Positions 54,562 through 57,703 of a DNA stretch of 57,703 nt are shown piece by piece. Both the position numbers and the translations under genes were made by a program. Under the pieces are notes generated by a model. The model was not told where the DNA came from. It was given only the letters and a program-made list of their open reading frames with translations, and did not search any database. Each line of letters begins with the position of its first letter. The stretch's first letter is position 1. Origin of the DNA: Methylocystis silviterrae (GTDB lineage: Bacteria; Pseudomonadota; Alphaproteobacteria; Rhizobiales; Beijerinckiaceae); the NCBI RefSeq assembly GCF_013350005.1, contig NZ_JABVWW010000017.1, positions 1-57,703 on the forward strand, given 5' to 3'.

Positions 54562-54804
54562 ATGAAACTCGAACACTCCGGCAGGGTAAGGCGTATCCTC
54601 TATCGACATATGAACGCAGTAGCGCCGACGAAGCTCGTCGAATGTCCCTTTGAAATCCGTGTCGACGAGGTTCTGCACGACCGGTTCTATGACGTCCGCG
54701 ACGCTGTTGCGGTCGCCAGAAAGGTCAAAGGAACGAAACGAGCAGCGGAAGTCGTGGTCATAGATGCGCGAACTAAGAAATTGGTGATCAAGGTTGATGG
54801 CTGA
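54562..54804 (+). CDS. hypothetical small protein
   Basis: An 80-residue protein with a conserved-looking second half: VDEVLHDRFYDVRDAVAVARKVKG and RAAEVVVIDARTKKLVIKVDG, alternating strand and helix. It follows the stress-protein gene by 24 bases and may be cotranscribed. I do not recognise the family. Confidence 0.5.
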   Translation: MKLEHSGRVRRILYRHMNAVAPTKLVECPFEIRVDEVLHDRFYDVRDAVAVARKVKGTKRAAEVVVIDARTKKLVIKVDG

Positions 54805-55118
54805 ACAAATTTTCCCGCTGTGTGCGGCTCTGGGGCGCCACCATGAGTTGTGCGTTACTGCACATCCGATTCTGAGCTTCTCTCTTATGGTGAGAACACA
54901 AATGAAAGGGCAGGCCTATGACCCGCAACTTCCGTTTTCCCAATGTTGTTCTGGGTTTTCATGGCGCTCGGCGCCGTTACGCATTTGGGTGCATAGGGGA
55001 CCGGCGCCGCTGACGATGGCGGTCCAATAGGTTGTCGCTGCAGCTTGGCACGCACGCCGCGGGCGGAAAGGAACAGGCTCTCGATCGAGAGCGTTGCGGC
55101 TCGCGGCGCGTGCGGCGC
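54805..55118. other. gap after the stress-protein pair
   Basis: About 310 bases, holding only a few very short frames near 54919-55030 without family content. A minus-strand terminator follows at 55119. Confidence 0.4.
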
Positions 55119-55146
55119 AAAAAAGCCCGGCCATTGCTGACCGGGC
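55119..55146 (-). terminator. intrinsic terminator (minus strand)
   Basis: On the minus strand GCCCGG and CCGGGC pair around a 10-base loop and are followed by TTTTTT (plus-strand A-run at 55119-55124). It points leftward, so it ends a transcript coming from higher coordinates. Confidence 0.7.
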
Positions 55147-55240
55147 CATAGAGGAACCAAGGAATTACCGGCCCATGCGGCACCGGCGCACGGGCCTCAG
55201 ATAGGCGCCGACGCCGGGAATACAAGCCGCCTCACGCGCG

Positions 55241-55268
55241 AAAAAGCCCGGTCACCGCCGGCCGGGCT
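55241..55268 (-). terminator. intrinsic terminator (minus strand), near-copy of the previous
   Basis: AGCCCGG and CCGGGCT around a 10-base loop followed by TTTTT on the minus strand. Located 90 bases after the stop of the 55359-55643 gene and 95 bases before the terminator at 55119. Confidence 0.7.
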
Positions 55269-55358
55269 GTGAAGAACGTGGAAGGAAGGCGGTCCCATAG
55301 GGCCGCCGGTCTGCGATTGATTTAGGCAGGGCGCGATGAGGTCAATCGCGGTGGCTAA

Positions 55359-55643
55359 CTAACGTTGCACGGTGTTTCGTGCGAGTTCGTAAATTACGGC
55401 TCCGAGCCGCGTCTTGACCAAACATCCATCTGCCGCAACGTCATTAAAGACAACATTGTTCAGAGCGCCCTGAGCATAGAGCGTCGCTGCTTCTGGCGTT
55501 TCGAAATGCCGTTTCTCGGTCGCGAGCAAGACGCGATCATTCTCCCCGGGCTTTCTGCGAAAGAACTCCAAGATCACGATCACCCAACCCGCTCCGTCGT
55601 TCACTTTGGCTATAGTAGCCAGTTGTGTGGACGCGTCACGCAT
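55359..55643 (-). CDS. hypothetical small protein
   Basis: A 94-residue frame: ILEFFRRKPGENDRVLLATEKRHFETPEAATLYAQGAL then VFNDVAADGCLVKTRLGAVIYEL. The strand-helix pattern looks real, the Shine-Dalgarno is weak, and a terminator follows downstream. Not recognised. Confidence 0.42.
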   Translation of the reverse strand: MRDASTQLATIAKVNDGAGWVIVILEFFRRKPGENDRVLLATEKRHFETPEAATLYAQGALNNVVFNDVAADGCLVKTRLGAVIYELARNTVQR

Positions 55644-56455
55644 GGCTAGCTACGACGTGAGGCCGTTAGGCTCGGAGTTTGGAACTACGTCGAGGCTACT
55701 CACAAAAAACGTGAGTCAGCCGCAGGCCGCCTCCGTGAGGCGCGCGCGATCCTCTGAGTCATGGCCTAGGTTGTTCACGTGCTCAAATCCGGCGGACGCT
55801 GGATCGACGCGCGTGCTCCTTGCCGATCTTCGCTTCCAGCATCGCCACGACGCCAAATTTCACCATTGCGCGACCTCGTTGTCGTCGCATAGAAAAAGGC
55901 CCGCGACCCTAGTGCGAGCCGCGGGCAAGGCGACAGAACACGTCCGCCGCTCTCGATAGACAAAGAACGACAGGCACCGCTCACTTAGGAACCGGGCCGG
56001 ACAAGGCAAGCGTGGCCCCGCAAATTCCCCTCCTTTTTGACTGGCGTTGAGCCGCCCTAAAGGTTAACTTTTTTTGACTGGCGAATTACGGAGCGCGCGA
56101 TGAAGCGCCTTGTTCTCGTCGCCCGAACGAGCAATCGAGTTTGCGGCGACACGTCGGCTCTCGGGCCGCATGCGCGAAATTGGGCCCTTGGCGGCACTGC
56201 GGCGCGAATGGCCGTGAACCTGCGGCCGGATGGCCGCTTGGCACGAATTTTCCCGAATTCGACAATCTTGCGCGGCCAATCAAGCGCAGGATCAATCATG
56301 CGGCTGTTGCAGCTCTTCCGATCTCGTTCCGCCCGGCGCTCTTGGCGGGCGTTTCGCGAATAATCGCCAATCCCGCGGGTCCGATAAATTAACTGGGTTG
56401 CGACGACCGTTAACGATTTCCGATGCAGGAAAGGCCGACTCCAAGGAGGACGGCG
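55644..56455. other. 812-base region without recognised genes
   Basis: Contains the terminator at 55893 and, at its right end, the upstream part of the ISKra4 element. Longer minus-strand frames here run antisense across the transposase and are shadows. A TTTTTTTGACTGGCG stretch at 56070 resembles one at 50064, which may be chance. Confidence 0.4.
55893..55926 (-). terminator. intrinsic terminator (minus strand), third of a group
   Basis: GCCCGCG and CGCGGGC pair around a 14-base loop; the plus-strand A-run at 55893-55897 becomes a T-run on the minus strand. No gene is obvious upstream of it on the minus strand. Confidence 0.6.
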
Positions 56456-57352
56456 ATGCGTTGGAAGATCACGATCGAAGGGCATGGACGAATTTGGTGG
56501 ACGCGACACCGCCGAGATGGTGATCGAAAAGGAATTCAACCGTTTGTCGAAGGGGGGATCGGCCTCTCGATCTCGGATGGCAAGACGATCATGGCTTGTC
56601 TGCAGCAGCTTGTGGTCAAACAGCAATGTGAGGCCTACGTTCTGACGAGCCGGTATTGCTCGGATTGCGAGACCTTCCTGTGTATCAAGGACTCCGGCAA
56701 GCGCAAGATCCGAACGGTGTCTGGACGCGTCGAGGTCAGCAATCCTCGCATTATGAATTGTCGGCGCTGCCTTCCCTATTTGTTTGACGCTTCGGCCGTT
56801 TTGCACGACATCTGCCCCGATCAAGCGACGTCGGAGTTGATGGAATTGTCGGCTCGCAGGGGCAGCCTCATGCCCTACCGAAAGGCGGCGGATGTCCTGG
56901 CGGAGTTCCTCCCGATCCCGTCAACGGAATCGTTCATGACCCTGCGTCACCGCACCATGAAACTGGGCGAACGGCTGGACGAGAAGGGGCGTGATCGCGC
57001 ATGGTTCGAGCCGCCTTCATCGTCCGAGCATAAACAGACTGAGCTTGATCTACCGAATGATTCGGAGCGAGCGTTTGTCTTGAGCATCGACGCGGCGCAC
57101 GTAAGATGCAGCCGGTCAGAAAAGGCGCGAGTCTTTGAGATCGCGGTCGCCCGCTGCGGCCGCGGACGGCGGGGCTCACCACCCGGCCATTACTTTGCGA
57201 CAGTGGAAACGTCGAAGCGCGAATTGCGATCGCGGGCACTTCAAGCGCTCCAACATGAAGGCTACGTCGGGCGAGGCGAATTGACGGTGATTTCAGACGG
57301 CGCCGAAATCATGAAACGACTGCCAATAGCGTTGCCGACAACGCCGACGTGA
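56456..57352 (+). pseudogene. ISKra4-family transposase, 3-prime truncated
   Basis: From ATG 56456 (CCAAGGAGGACGGCG) the frame reads MRWKITIEGHGRIWW, GIGLSISDGKTIMACLQQLVV, the Cys-rich SRYCSDCETF and CRRCLPYL, PDQATSELMELSARRGSLMPYRKAADVL and VLSIDAAHVRCS, the catalytic Asp region. It stops after TVISDGAEIMKRL, where complete proteins carry about 200 further residues with the remaining DDE residues. A truncated copy; its N terminus also resembles the fragment at 10148-10432. Confidence 0.75.
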
Positions 57353-57382
57353 CGCCGCTCTTCGTCGAATTCCGCCCCCGGC

Positions 57383-57496
57383 ATGCGCAAGCGCATCGCA
57401 GCCGCCGTCGAAGCTCTCATTGATGTAATGGATCAGATCGCCGCCGCGGCGCGGGACGTGAGCGCTTACCTTGAACGGAAACGATGGCGGGGTTGA
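57383..57496 (+). CDS. possible 37-residue helical peptide before a terminator
   Basis: MRKRIAAAVEALIDVMDQIA to YLERKRWRG and a stop, amphipathic helix. It lies at the truncation scar of the transposase and ends 16 bases before a strong terminator. Not recognised; may be the start of a longer broken gene. Confidence 0.3.
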   Translation: MRKRIAAAVEALIDVMDQIAAAARDVSAYLERKRWRG

Positions 57497-57512
57497 ACGT
57501 CGTCGCCAAGAG

Positions 57513-57549
57513 AACGCCCCGGCGCGACATCCGCGCTCGGGGCGTTTTT
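57513..57549 (+). terminator. intrinsic terminator
   Basis: AACGCCCCG (57513-57521) pairs with CGGGGCGTT (57538-57546), inner GCGCG/CGCGC extends the stem, and TTTTTG follows. Strong plus-strand terminator for the preceding short frame. Confidence 0.75.
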
Positions 57550-57632
57550 GCTTGTCGCCCGGAGGATTACTCAGAGGCAGGGTCAATCATCATCGTGATA
57601 GCGGTGACCATGATGACCGTGACCGTGTGCGC

Positions 57633-57700
57633 ATTCCACGGATGCTGAGCGCCCGTTCCACGGGATCGTGAGCAGCCAATCCAAGGCATCGTGAGCGCGC
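57633..57700. repeat. three tandem 22-23 bp imperfect repeats (IS21-like end)
   Basis: Units at 57633-57654, 57655-57677 and 57678-57700, each shaped like xxTCCAxGGxATCGTGAGCxxCC. IS21-family elements carry such multiple repeats at their ends as transposase sites. The window ends here, so the element itself, if present, lies to the right. Confidence 0.45.
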
Positions 57701-57703
57701 GTT

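Noticed and set aside
56057..56824. 255-codon minus-strand frame near the right end
   Set aside because: It is antisense to the ISKra4 transposase and has no family content.
57570..57640. His/Asp-rich plus-strand peptide near the right end
   Set aside because: It arises from a short GTGACC-type repetitive stretch, has no start with ribosome binding site and runs into IS21-like repeats.

Overview
The window reads as an alphaproteobacterial accessory region, most likely order Hyphomicrobiales and plausibly a Methylocystaceae or Beijerinckiaceae relative. This rests on gene style only: an Omp25/31-like porin, an ECF sigma factor paired with a DUF1109 (NrsF) anti-sigma factor, and GC-rich coding with AT-richer gaps. 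Neither the species nor whether the replicon is a chromosome or megaplasmid can be settled from the sequence.

Layout. 0.1-2.8 kb: SSB-like protein, acyltransferase 3, one hypothetical gene. 2.9-10 kb: a decayed IS4-type element, a mercury-resistance unit (merR divergent from merT-merP-merF-merA plus a YgaP-like membrane gene), and a second MerR-controlled thiol unit (mini-thioredoxin; merR-thioredoxin-ccdA). 10-14 kb: a graveyard holding an ISKra4 fragment fused to an ABC ATPase tail, two divergent broken radical-SAM genes (pflX-like, amrS-like) and an M28 peptidase remnant. 14-21 kb: a class III cyclase split by a stop codon, two arsenosugar-type glycosyltransferases, and divergent from them an operon of radical SAM, MerA-like flavoprotein, TVP38/TMEM64 and AhpD-like genes. 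21-28 kb: porin, DUF547, then patatin, two acetoacetate decarboxylases, 3-hydroxybutyrate dehydrogenase and DUF3047. 28-36 kb: AhpD-like and tautomerase genes divergent from an HxlR regulator, then ECF sigma, NrsF, ArsM and a Pst-type ABC transporter. 36-40 kb: rhodanese and two glycosyltransferases divergent from a third TIGR04282-type glycosyltransferase. 40-46.4 kb: two bufferin (metal-binding RiPP) clusters pointing away from each other with an MTA-phosphorylase-type gene between them. 46-54 kb: mostly broken genes plus CBS and TlpA-like genes. 54-57.7 kb: small genes, three intrinsic terminators, a truncated ISKra4 transposase and IS21-like end repeats.

The main result is a shared promoter. 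The motif GTAACC-N16-CGAA, which I recall as the Caulobacter SigF signature, occurs upstream of both bufferin clusters, both arsenosugar-type glycosyltransferase units and (one mismatch) the radical-SAM operon. It also occurs once with no intact gene behind it, and with a 15-bp spacer before the rhodanese operon and far upstream of the porin. The window carries its own SigF-like sigma and NrsF genes. I infer one stress regulon linking copper-binding peptides, metalloid and sugar chemistry and thiol redox. It sits beside mercury and arsenic functions, in DNA that is otherwise losing genes by frameshift, nonsense mutation and IS activity.
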